NCBI GenBank assembly: GCA_937625935.1 | Contig: OW569393.1 | Coordinates: 186,001 to 250,000 of the forward strand | Source of the DNA: Tetramitus jugosus | Taxonomy: Eukaryota; Heterolobosea; Eutetramitea; Acrasida; Vahlkampfiidae | Direction: 5' to 3' | Length of the DNA stretch: 64,000 bases | In this document: one piece after another, positions 18,000 to 28,432 of the stretch | Layout: each line of letters opens with the position of its first letter | Numbering within the stretch: position 1 is the first letter of the stretch | Made by a program: the position numbers and the translations under genes | Notes under the pieces: generated by a model | What the model was told of the DNA's origin: nothing | The model's database searches: none | Seen by the model: only the letters and a program-made list of their open reading frames with translations

Positions 18000-20900
18000 A
18001 TGGATTGCCCACCCCGTAACAAGCACCACCAAAGACTTGGTGTTCTGTTCTCTTTCTTAGTGGTGTGCTTCTTGTTGTACATTAGTTGTTCTCTGCCCTT
18101 TGTGTCGGCAACCAACAACATTCCAGCCAATTGGATTGAAGGTTTGGGGCAAGGTGTCACATTCGCTGACATGGCAACAATACCAGTGACAAATGAGATT
18201 GCCATCGTAGGTACACTGGATCTAGCATTGACTGGTGGGTCTCCTCTCATGAACAATGTTCTAAACTTGCAAGAAGTGACTGGGAATCCAATTGTTGGTT
18301 TTATCGCGTTGATTAACAGCGAGGGGTTTCCTTCATGGACAAGACTGATTGTGGATTCTTCCCCAACCACAGTAACTTGGTTCGACAGCTTCCTTCGTGT
18401 GGTAGTATCACTTTCAAATAGTCAGAATGCTGCTGTGCGCAGTTTTTCGCAAACAGGAACGTTAGAATCATCAAGTAACATGTCTAACACCAAAGTGTAT
18501 GCAAGTTATGTTGATCAAAGCACAAACAGTTTGTACTTCACTGGTACAATAATAACAACTACGGCTTCAAGGTTTGTAGTGTTAAAATTCGGATCAGCGA
18601 TGACTGGTGTCTTGGCGTCCTCTTTTGGGTCAGGACATAATGTTGGAGTGCAAATGGTGGCTTACAATGGAATTTTTGGATTGAGTATCACTGTTGAAGA
18701 TACGGTTTCGTTGGGTGGTGTAACACTGAATGCGGCAAGCTACTATGTAGTTTTTGACTTGGCAGCAAACTCAGTTCTTGAATATCACCAGCATGCTATG
18801 CCATATCAGGTGACTGCCAAGCAGAACAAATTTTATTCTCTTGCCTTTGATGGAATTAGCTTGTATCAATATGAATCAGGTTATTCTCAAGTCAGGAATT
18901 TTAGTAGTACGTCATTGGGTGGTTCCTTGGAAATCTATGGAATTGATGGTGGATCATCTATGCTAGCCATAACGGGTCGAGTATCTGGCACTGTTACAAT
19001 ACTCGGAAACATTACCATATCATCAAGAGAGAACAGTATCCCGGATGGTTTTGCCTGCAAAGTTTTTTATCCTATTGGAGGTAATGTAACAGTTTGCGAA
19101 GTTTTTGGAAGTCAGGGACTATCTGACTTTGGTGCATTGGTCACTGTTGATTCAGGTGGAAACACAATTGTGGCTGCCCACAGGCTTCAACAACACATGG
19201 GGTGATATTACTCTTCCAAGAGGATATGGAAACTTGATTGTGAGTCTTGGAGCAGTGTCAAACACAAACATCATTCTCTCACAAAACATGGTAAATGACA
19301 CAGTGCTTGAAACAAACTATCGATATCTCATCCACCGACCGATCAGTGTCAACGAAGGTACAAATATCTTGGCTCGTCCTGGTGCTGTGGTGGTGTTCAG
19401 TGGAAATGGAACAATGCTCTTCAACATGAATTCGAATCTGGTCATGGAAGGAACTCTCCTCTCTCGGGTTCAAATACACAGCGTTGGGGATATTTATCAA
19501 CCAAGAATTACTTTTTCTGGATCATCCATTCACCTGATTAATGCGCTCGTATACGGCTCTAACATACTTTCGACTATAGGAACCAGTTTAGTGATAATTC
19601 TCGATTGTGTGTTCGAAGATGTGGGAGAGTTCACGATCCAAATTCTAGATCCATCAACCGTTAACTTCCATTCCAATAGGATTTCATCCTCCAGATCATC
19701 CTCTCTCAATCCAATCATTCATGTCGCTTCCTCATCATCCGTCGTGGCTTCCTTCATCAGTAATACCATTCAGCTCAATGGCACCCTATCAATTTTGAGA
19801 GTATTGTCGAATTATGGGTCGATCACAATATCGAACAATATTTTGGTAGGCAACAGTCTGGGTGTAAGAATCGATACACAATCTTCTCTAACAATTTATA
19901 CAAACAAATTCACCAGTTTCGAGGAACCATTGAGTATTAACACAGAGGGAACCTCATCGGTCTCTGTAATCAAGAGCAATGAATTTAAAGAATGCACAGG
20001 TCCAGTTACGGTGGTGAACAAAGTGAAGGAGGGATTGTTCTACATCCAAAACAACATTTTCAGTTACAATAATGCGAGTAGTATTCTTGAATTTGGGAGT
20101 GAGAACAATTGTTCTAGACCAATACTGATCAGCGATAACGTCTTCTCAGAAAATATAATCTCCAATCAAGTTGTTTCTCTCAAGTTTCCACAAGTGGGAT
20201 GTGAGCTATCTGATTTCAGAAGTAATAAGATAGTGAACAATACTCTGCTTCCTACATTTACTAGTCTTGTAAGTGTGTATGGGGACGTAAGCGTCCATCG
20301 AAATCATTTCCAATACGTTTCTGATGCACTTGTGAATAGGGGACCTACGATTCTGGATACGCAGTTTAATTATTGGGGAACAACAGATCCGGACGAAGTG
20401 AGACTTGCTTCTGGAAACCCGTCATCCACTCTGAGGAATATAATGTCACTGTATAGTCCCTATATCGATCAAAATGGAGTTGTGTTAGAAGTTGATTTCT
20501 TTAATGCAACTGAAAACAAGAACATTCTCGACTGCAAGAGTGTGTATGACATGTGGCCAGGTGTACCATCTGCAGTGTACCGAATCAATCCATATTGTCA
20601 GTCAAAATTAGTGCGTTGTAACATGTTTTCTCTACCAGCCATTGTGCTCCAGAGAAGAAAATTCTTCGATACCGATTTCAACGTTAATTGGACAACCTAT
20701 GAACAAGGTTTCGGTGATTTGGATGGAGACTTCTTCTTGGGGTTGCAGAATTTTTATTTAATGATGAAACTTGCTAGTGGGACCACGGTTTTGAATTATT
20801 GGAAATTTCTGTATGAACCACTGACCACCGTTGGTACGATGAGTATCGGACCACCCGAAACTGATTATGCCCTAACCATCAACGCCACTGGGCTAATTTA

Positions 20901-23900
20901 CACGAATGTTCCTTTTGTAACTACTGATCACGGTTCGAACAACGAAACTCTCGCATGCGCCAACCAACAACTATCAGGATGGTGGTTTGGTAATTGTTCG
21001 AACCCGAATTCATGGAATTTAAATTCACTTCATTATGCTCACGTGGGATTAGACACCATTACGGCCTCTGATTGGATGCTTGTGAGTGCAAAGGATGATC
21101 GAGATGCTATGATTTGTGACTCATCAAAAACTTGTTTCAATCACAGCCAAACTGACCCAGATGTTTGTTCTGGACATGGAACATGTGTCAATTTGAACAC
21201 ATGCATGTGTTACACGGGATTCACTGGATTTGAATGTAGATTGATTTCGGTGACCGTTAGTGACACACTGACCAAATTTTGCGAGGATGCTGAGTTCACA
21301 ACAAATATGTTTGGAGTGAGCTACAACCAAAGTATCAAATATACGTATGTCTGGTCTATGTATCAGAGTTCTGGAATGAAACCTGGAGTAGATGAATATC
21401 TAGCATCTCAAAATACGAAATCCATAGTCTTACCTGCACGCTTCATGGGTATTTCCTTGAATGAAATTCAAGTTGAAGTGTTTGATCAAGGAGCTAAAAT
21501 TGGGGAGGCACGTAAACAATTTACCATGCCTCAACTCGTTATTGATTCATCAAACATCGATGTTGGAGATTCTCATATTTATGCCAGACAGTATGAAAGT
21601 TATTCCTTCGTACTGATAACCAGAAACCTACCTATTTGTGCCAATAATGAGACCAAGAGATGGACTGTGAATGGGGCAATATACGAAACCTTTGCAAACA
21701 AAGCCACAATAAGCATTACTCCAACGGAATCAGGAACCATTTACTTTACATTGACCTTACTTTCATCGGTGGTACAGGCAAATGTAAGTATTTCCGTTAT
21801 TCCAGCTCGTCCAGTGACAATAATATCAGGGGGAAATAGGATGGTTGCTTCATTCCACAATCATACAATTGATGCATCGAAGAGTTATGATCTCACTGTC
21901 TCGAGTAATGTCACTTCGAATTTCTATTGGAGTTGTGACAAGTGTACAAATTTTGTGTCTTCCAATCGATCAACTGTGATATTTAATGAAGATGTCGGAA
22001 TCTATTCACTTAGTGTCACTTACTACCCCGATATACTTGTTCTGTCTCGAAGATCAAGTTCTCAAGTAATACTAACCGTAGTGGATGATCTCTCTGATAT
22101 ACCAATTCCCCAAATAAGCACTGTCTTTCCCAACTTACTCGATGCGCGACACGTATTGCGTATTGGATCGTCTGTTTCGAAGAATAGGCCAAATCATTTG
22201 CTGGACTATGAGTGGATTGTGTTGAGAAAAGAGAAGAATGAACAAACGGTTATCTCAGGTAGCTCTTTTAATGTTGTTCCCCTCGTTCTCTCGCAGGGAT
22301 TTCTCAAACCCAACAGCTCTTATGTGTTTACCTATCGTGTCAGATATAGAAACTTTACAAACTTTGGTGAAGCGTCCGTTACAGCAAAAACAGCCTCAGC
22401 TTCATTAATCCGATCTATCTCATGTTCTCCATGTAATGGAACGGCACTGTGGACTCAATTCGAACTTTCCCTCGATTCTACCGATCTGGTTGAATATTAT
22501 CCGCTGCAATATTCATTCTCATATCTTGACCCATCAAGTAAGAGATACATACCACTACAGGGCATTTCTACATCTGCAACTATTCGTACAATGTTGCCAA
22601 ACCTGAATTCTAGATTTATCGTTGTACAAGGTGTTGTCACAAATTTTTTTGGAATCGACTCAACCGCACAACTCAACATTAGTATGGCTGAAACAGATAC
22701 ATCAAGCATTCTTCGAGATCTAGTTTCTAATCTCGACAAATCCACATCGAGTGATGTTCTGACCTCCATCAATGGTTCACTCAAAACGATCCTTGTGAAT
22801 AACCAATCGAACGCTATTGTGGAACAAGTTCTATCTTTCATGTCAGATAGTTTGGATCGAGAAACAACAAATTCAACAATTTCAATCAGCACTGCAACGC
22901 TCAATATTAATGCAATTGAAACGCTAACAGATTTGACAACTTCTTCGGTGGTATTGAACATCACACATATGCTCGTGGATAAACTGATTGTGAAATGCGA
23001 TCAAGGAAATCTTGAATTAAAGGACTCAACAATCCAGTCATTGGCGAATGTTGTTTCAAATTTGATGGGGAGGTATGGAACAGAAGGATCAAACCCCATG
23101 ATACCAACTATTTCAAAGGTCTCTACTTGGATTGCTCATTCAAAGTGGATCTCCGAAAATCAAACCAATATTGCCACAGATACGTTTCAACTATCAGTCA
23201 AGAAGGAAACAGGTGATACGATTCGTGGAACAGATATTTATACAAAAGATGTTCAAGTGATTCTTCCAAGAAATATATCTGTTCTAACATCTGAACAAGT
23301 GTACATTGTTCAATCAGTCAGTTTCAATGGCACTTTTAATCCATATAGACTCACAGGATCACACTTTAGCACACCTATTGTTGACTTTGAGATCAAACAA
23401 GAAGAGAAAAAGATCAAATTGTCAGATCTGGAGTATCCATTGCAAATTGTTCTGAAGAAAGAAGTTGAGCAAGAGAATTCATCGTCTAGATTTGAGTGTA
23501 GGTTTATGGATGAGACAACCAACTCGTCATGGTTCACAGACGGGTGCTGGTTGTACGAAGAAGATGATACAAGTGTCACTTGTCACTGCAATCACACCAC
23601 AAGTTTCAGTGCAATGATCATATATGATCCAAAAGCACCCAATAAGGCATCTGATGGTCTCTATGTCACCAGTATCATCATCAATTCGCTTTTAGCTCTC
23701 ATCAGCCTTGCACTCTTGGTTGTCTGCTTCGTTTGGAGAAGAAAACAACCAATCAAATCTCGTTTTCTTGCTCCTCCTATTGGTCTGGGAGCCATCATTG
23801 TGGAGTGCATATTGAATGGAATCATCAGAAACTCTTTACTCATTGCAGCCAACAATGCGAACGATTATAGAGGAATCAATAGCATTGCATATCTGATTCT

Positions 23901-25119
23901 GACAATAGTCAATCCAATTGTTCTTTTGTCACTTTTCATTTACTTCTGGCAGATGCTTCGATACTTCCTCCTCAAGAACTTGTATGCAATTATGAACATT
24001 GAAAAACGAAATCTGAAGAAAATTCAATTTTTGAAGATGTTATCATCCAAGTTAGTCTACATTGCACTTGGAACACTGGTGTTCTCGGCTTCTTGCACTT
24101 ACTTTGTTGTCATCTCCATATTGGAGGCCACAGATGTCATCAAGCCAAATGCAGCATCAACTGTCAATGCTCTCTCATTCTCAATATTGTCCTTCACTCT
24201 GGGTGCGTTGATAGTTGCAACATTTATTTGGGATTGCACAATCATTTTAAGTCGAAAGTTATTCAAAAGAGAAATGAAGAAGATGTCTGAAGGAAATGCT
24301 GATATGGTGTATTTGAAGAGGATTGTGACAACAATTATGAATCATTTCAAGTCGGATGATCCATTGATGTTCAGAATAGAGTCTGTTTTCATGGTTGCAG
24401 CAATGATGGTCATGACTATTTCGTACATTGTGGGAATTTCTGATAGATTTGATTCTCGAGCATCTCCCAACTCAGCAGCAAAGATTATCGAATTCTTGTT
24501 CGACATTTTGTACATCTCACTGAGGATAATGGCATTTGGTGGCTTATCGGTGCTTGTTCGATTCATCCAACGAGTTAGACTTCACAGAGAACACGAGGAT
24601 TACGCACGATTGAAGCAATATATGAGTGAATTGAAGACAGGAACAAGCACAATTGAATCGCAATTACAAAATATGCTTAGAGATGAGTATGGTTATTCGG
24701 CAATTTCCACTTATGCAAAGAAGGAATTTGCTCTGGAGAATGTTCTTCTTTGGAAACGATTGGAAGAAGTGAGATCAGACAATATTACTGCATCAGTCGA
24801 AAGAAGGAAGAAACACTTGCAAGATTTGTATGATGATTGCATTGCCAGAGGAAGTCCTTTTGAGTGCAACCTTCCAAGCAAAGTGGTGAAGAACTACCGA
24901 AAGTTGATGGATCAAGCAGAAGTTACTGCAGCAGAAGCCGAAGGAGTATTCTTGAGTGTTTTCAACGAAGTTCTCGTCAACATTTGTGACACATTCACAA
25001 GATTCTCAGTTTCACCCGAGTATGCCCAATATCAGCAAGTCAGAGATATGAGCAAAGAACTACACGACAATAATTTCAAGAATGAACACTCGTCTGAAAG
25101 CTTGGTGAGAGGACTATGA
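18000..25119 (+). CDS. Adhesion-GPCR-like receptor with beta-helix ectodomain and C-terminal RGS domain (reading frame broken once)
   Basis: I read this as one ~2,370-aa gene from the ATG at 18000, interrupted by a +1 shift near 19177. Order by nucleotide: signal peptide (18040-18105); beta-propeller/SBBP-like repeats (18110-19180); right-handed beta-helix (19300-20470, ending FNYWGTTDPDEV); EGF-like domain (21160-21240; CSGHGTC...CMCYTGFTGFEC); PKD/REJ-type Ig folds (21250-22700); GAIN region ending in a GPS motif (23500-23620; CHCNHTTSFSAMI); seven membrane segments (23655-24590); and an RGS domain (24640-25050; AKKEFALENVLLWKRLEEV ... TFTRFSVSPEYAQ). RGS domains accelerate GTP hydrolysis by G-alpha, so the receptor may both sense and dampen signalling. 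The second frame has no ATG or signal peptide near its beginning, which supports a single gene. Strong confidence in domains, moderate in intactness. Confidence 0.8.
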
Positions 25120-25310
25120 ATCTTTCTCCTAGAAATTGCGTGCCAATTTTCAGGTTAGATAAATGTTGAGTGAATACTCAACGCTTCAGCGTAAACGAAA
25201 GTTCTCCGATCCGAAAGTACTTTTCCATTCTATTTTCGAAACTTCTCCACTGGGAATGGGAGATCAATCATTCAAGGATCCAAACAGAAGTTACAGACTG
25301 AAAACAAAGA

Positions 25311-26117
25311 ATGAAGTTAATTGATCTGTCACACCTCATTGAAACCACACCTCTGACTACCAGTGGTTACGCTTCATCTGAAAAGTCCAGGCACATGCCC
25401 ACACCAAGTCCTTCCATACCTCAACCCAAGATCAAAGCATGGCAATCCCACTACGATTCACAGCGCAGTGGAATATACTCGCAGGGTATATCGCGCGAAA
25501 TTTCTCTCGTTGAATTTGTCGCAAACCTCGGTACTATTATTAATTCACCGTACGAGTTTCTGGAAGACATGTATGCCGTGGATCAAATCTTGTTGGAACA
25601 GTGTGTTCTGCCAGGTGTTGTCATTGATTGCACTGCATTTGTTGGCATGTGTTATCAGAATACGCCTGATGCGATTGAACAGAGAAGTCATTTGCCTCAT
25701 TGGCAGACTGAGATTGGACCAGAGGTGTTGTCTCAAGTGAATAATAAGGAAGATTTGAAAGGAAAAGCTGTTTTGCTCTACACTGGGTATGACAAGCATT
25801 GGAAAACAGACGTTTATGCGAGGTATTGTCCGTTTGTTGGGCGAGCATTGACTGAAGAATTGGTCAACCTGGGTGTTAAATTGGTTGGAATTGATTGTTT
25901 GTCCGTGGATTCTTCGACCGATCCCGGACACTTTTGTTACAATCATTTATTGAGAAACGAGGTGCTCGTTGTGGAGAATCTGTGTAAAGTGAACCAGTTG
26001 GTCGAGAGTATCACCCAGGATGGAGGTAAAACCAAGGACTTTGTCTTCCACGCAGCACCTGCAAAGTTCCAAGGAGCTTCTGCTTTCCCTGTCAGAGCTT
26101 ACGCTGTTATATTGTAA
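25311..26117 (+). CDS. Cyclase-family (kynurenine formamidase-like) protein lacking the metal-binding motif
   Basis: This 268-aa protein starts at the ATG at 25311 with the family opening KLIDLSHLIE. Later family blocks are recognisable: GVVIDC, AVLLYTGYDKHW, YCPFVGRALTEELVNLGVKLVGIDCLSVD, and HFCYNHLLRNEVLVVENL. The diagnostic HxGxHxDxPxH motif, which supplies the metal ligands in arylformamidases and related cyclases, should fall at 25510-25560. There the reading is NLGTIINSPYEF, so the His, His, Asp and final His are replaced by Asn, Ile, Asn and Glu. The fold is probably retained, but hydrolytic activity by the usual mechanism is doubtful. A pseudoenzyme role is inferred. Confidence 0.8.
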   Translation: MKLIDLSHLIETTPLTTSGYASSEKSRHMPTPSPSIPQPKIKAWQSHYDSQRSGIYSQGISREISLVEFVANLGTIINSPYEFLEDMYAVDQILLEQCVLPGVVIDCTAFVGMCYQNTPDAIEQRSHLPHWQTEIGPEVLSQVNNKEDLKGKAVLLYTGYDKHWKTDVYARYCPFVGRALTEELVNLGVKLVGIDCLSVDSSTDPGHFCYNHLLRNEVLVVENLCKVNQLVESITQDGGKTKDFVFHAAPAKFQGASAFPVRAYAVIL

Positions 26118-26253
26118 ATAATTTCATCCAGTTAAACTGTCGCAACAGCTGTAAATTATCAAGTACTCGTCTCTCGAACTCGAAGCTTGCTTTCCATGTA
26201 ATAATATATCTCCGAAAAGATGACAAAAAGAAGAAAAAAAACTACAACAAAAA

Positions 26254-27553
26254 ATGGCGCGTTCAATCTCACAACTCTTTGTTTTGGTCTCTTTAGCTTT
26301 GACGTTATTCGTCACTCTTTTCGTCAATGGTGCCACCACAACATCCAGATATGACTTGAGAGTGGATCTCTTGATGGGTCGTTTTGACACGACATCCTCC
26401 CAGGATTACATCCAATATGACTGGTCTGGCGTAGCTTTTGCTTACTCATTCTCTGGCGTTGTTTCCGCTCCAGCTATTGCTCTCAACGACAATGGAAACA
26501 TTTATCAAGTTTTTCTGTATTCAGGGTCAGGAAACACCTCGAGGATTGTTGACTATACTCTTTTGGTGACTGCTCCACGTGAGAATGACTCTCCAACGAC
26601 TTACACCTTGTTTGATGCTTACCAGGACATTTTGAACAGGTTGACTACATACACACTGGTCATTGCCAAGAGAACAGAAGCCTCCTTTGGTATTGTAAAG
26701 CTCTATGGATTTGTCCGTCGTTCAGGCAGCTCGATCGTTGTGCACCCTGGAATCGCCTCTCAGGTTGTCTCTGGCGCCAAAAAGTCCATTTTTGGTTTGG
26801 CCGCTGCCACCAACAAACCAAGATCCATTGAATTCCTAGGTGATTCATTGAGTTGTGGTTATGGTAACGAAGGTGTTTCTCCGTGCAAGTTTTCTGCATC
26901 TACGGAAAATGCGCTCCGATCTTTCCCGATTCTCACCGCCAATAACTTTGGTGCCAATTATTCGTTGACTTGTTGGTCAGGCAAGGGAATGGTGAGAAAT
27001 TATGCCGACAAGAACCCGACAAGTGTATCTCCGTTCCCTGTGTACTACCCAAGAACTTTGGCCAATAATGAAGCAAAGGCATGGAACTGGGAACAATTCA
27101 GTCCTGATGCAGTTGTCATTACACTTGGTACCAATGGTATGTTTATTGTTGTTTGTTGTTGTTTGTTGATTTATTGATGTTTTTGTTATTATTGATAGCT
27201 GTCTATCTTACTTACACTTGTGAAATTTATTAATTTATCAAGATTTCTCAACTGAACCAAGACCAAGCTTTGACGAGTTCTCATCTGGTTACAACCGTTT
27301 GTTGGACACCATCTTGAACAATTATTATCCAAAGAAGCCTCAAATCTTTTGTGTGTCTTTTGGAAGCATTGCTGCCTTTGGAAGCTACACAGAAACCATT
27401 GTCCAGCAAAGAAACGATAAGAACATTCACTATGTAAAGCTGCCTGATTGGAGACAAGATCAATTCGGTTGTTCCAATCATCCAACTGTCGAAGGTGACA
27501 TGGAAGCTGCTCAACGTTTGACAGCTGCCATTTCAAGTGTTTACAATAATTAA
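26254..27553 (+). CDS. Secreted SGNH/GDSL-type esterase, CE2-like, two exons
   Basis: Exon 1 is 26254-27136 and exon 2 is 27243-27553, with a 106-nt GT-AG intron (donor GTATGT) in phase 1; about 397 aa. The junction ...VVITLGTN|DFSTEPRPS restores block III of the SGNH fold. A signal peptide is present (LFVLVSLALTLFVTLFVNG). The N-terminal half is a beta-sandwich as in carbohydrate-esterase family 2, and the catalytic Ser lies in FLGDSLSCGYG. The His block reads CSNHPTVEG, where CE2 enzymes usually have DWHP, so the Asp of the triad appears replaced. Some CE2 enzymes work with a Ser-His dyad. The likely activity is deacetylation of polysaccharides outside the cell or in a food vacuole; this is inference. 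Confidence 0.88.
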
Positions 27554-27710
27554 ACAAGCATTGATTACTTTGTAAACTCGTTTCGAGCTTGCTCTCACTT
27601 GAGTTAAAACTCACACTTCTCAAATCATTCTCCTTCGGAGTTTTTTATAAAGGGCACCAATATTTACAGCAGTTTTCTTTTTAAGCACCAAAGTTACCAA
27701 TCATAAATAT

Positions 27711-28255
27711 TTAAGTACTCTTTTCAGAGGGTTTGGATGTTTCAACGTCCTCTGAAGACATGACTGAAATCTTCTTTGGTTGATACTTCTTCTTGGGTTG
27801 TCCTCCCTTTGGAATCTCAAGCTTCAACAATCCATCTCTCATCACTGCCTTAATATCGTCCATCTTTGCATCTTCTGGAACTGGGAACGATCTCATAAAC
27901 TTGCCAAAAGATCTCTCTCTATAGACATAGTTCTCATCCTTTTCTTCCTTTTCACTTGAGGATTCTCCTTTGAGAGTAACCATTCTGTTCTCTTCGTCCA
28001 ATTCAATGTCCACATTCTCACGTTTCAAACCAGGCATCTCTGCAACCAATTCATACGCCTTGTCCGTTTCCTTCACGTCAACTGAAGGAGACACGAAGCC
28101 ACCGGATTCACTCGTGCTTACTGGCAGATTTTCAAACATGCTTTGAAGTGGTCTCATCATGCTCATCATGTCTCTGTCCATGAGGTCAAAGATGGATCGT
28201 TGGCTACCTCTGCGAGTGGCGGGTAGAAATCCTGGGTAAATTTTGAAAGTGACAT
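27711..28255 (-). CDS. Small heat shock protein (Hsp20/alpha-crystallin); N-terminal frame disturbed
   Basis: The alpha-crystallin domain is complete: SPSVDVKETDKAYELVAEMPGLKRENVDIEL..., the VTLKGES strand, RSFGKFMRSFPVPEDAK, and the C-terminal GLLKLEIPK motif. Within one uninterrupted frame the first ATG is at 28181 (MDRDMMSMM; 156 aa). The same frame stays open further upstream with plausible Hsp20 N-terminal sequence (PGFLPATRRGSQRSIFDLMD) but no ATG. An ATG in good context at 28255 (AACAACATGTCA) is in another frame and would join it if one base were gained in the AAAA run near 28240. Hsp20 proteins form ATP-independent holdase oligomers. The C-terminal tail is Ser/Lys-rich. Confidence 0.9.
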
Positions 28256-28432
28256 GTTGTTACAATTACTTGTTGTTGTTGACTTTATGTGTTTGAAGTT
28301 GTTGATGGCTTTCTAAAGGACCGGTGACTGAATGATTAAATAGGTGAGTTGACCAGATGCAGAGATCGCGACGTGAGATCTCACCAAGAGAAGCTGTGTT
28401 TTCTATTTTTTTCACATGAATACAATATGTCA

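Noticed and set aside
19105-25119. Receptor C-terminal 2,000 codons as a separate gene
   Set aside because: Its first codon is TTG, it has no signal peptide, and the sequence continues the propeller repeat of the upstream frame; a broken single gene explains it better.
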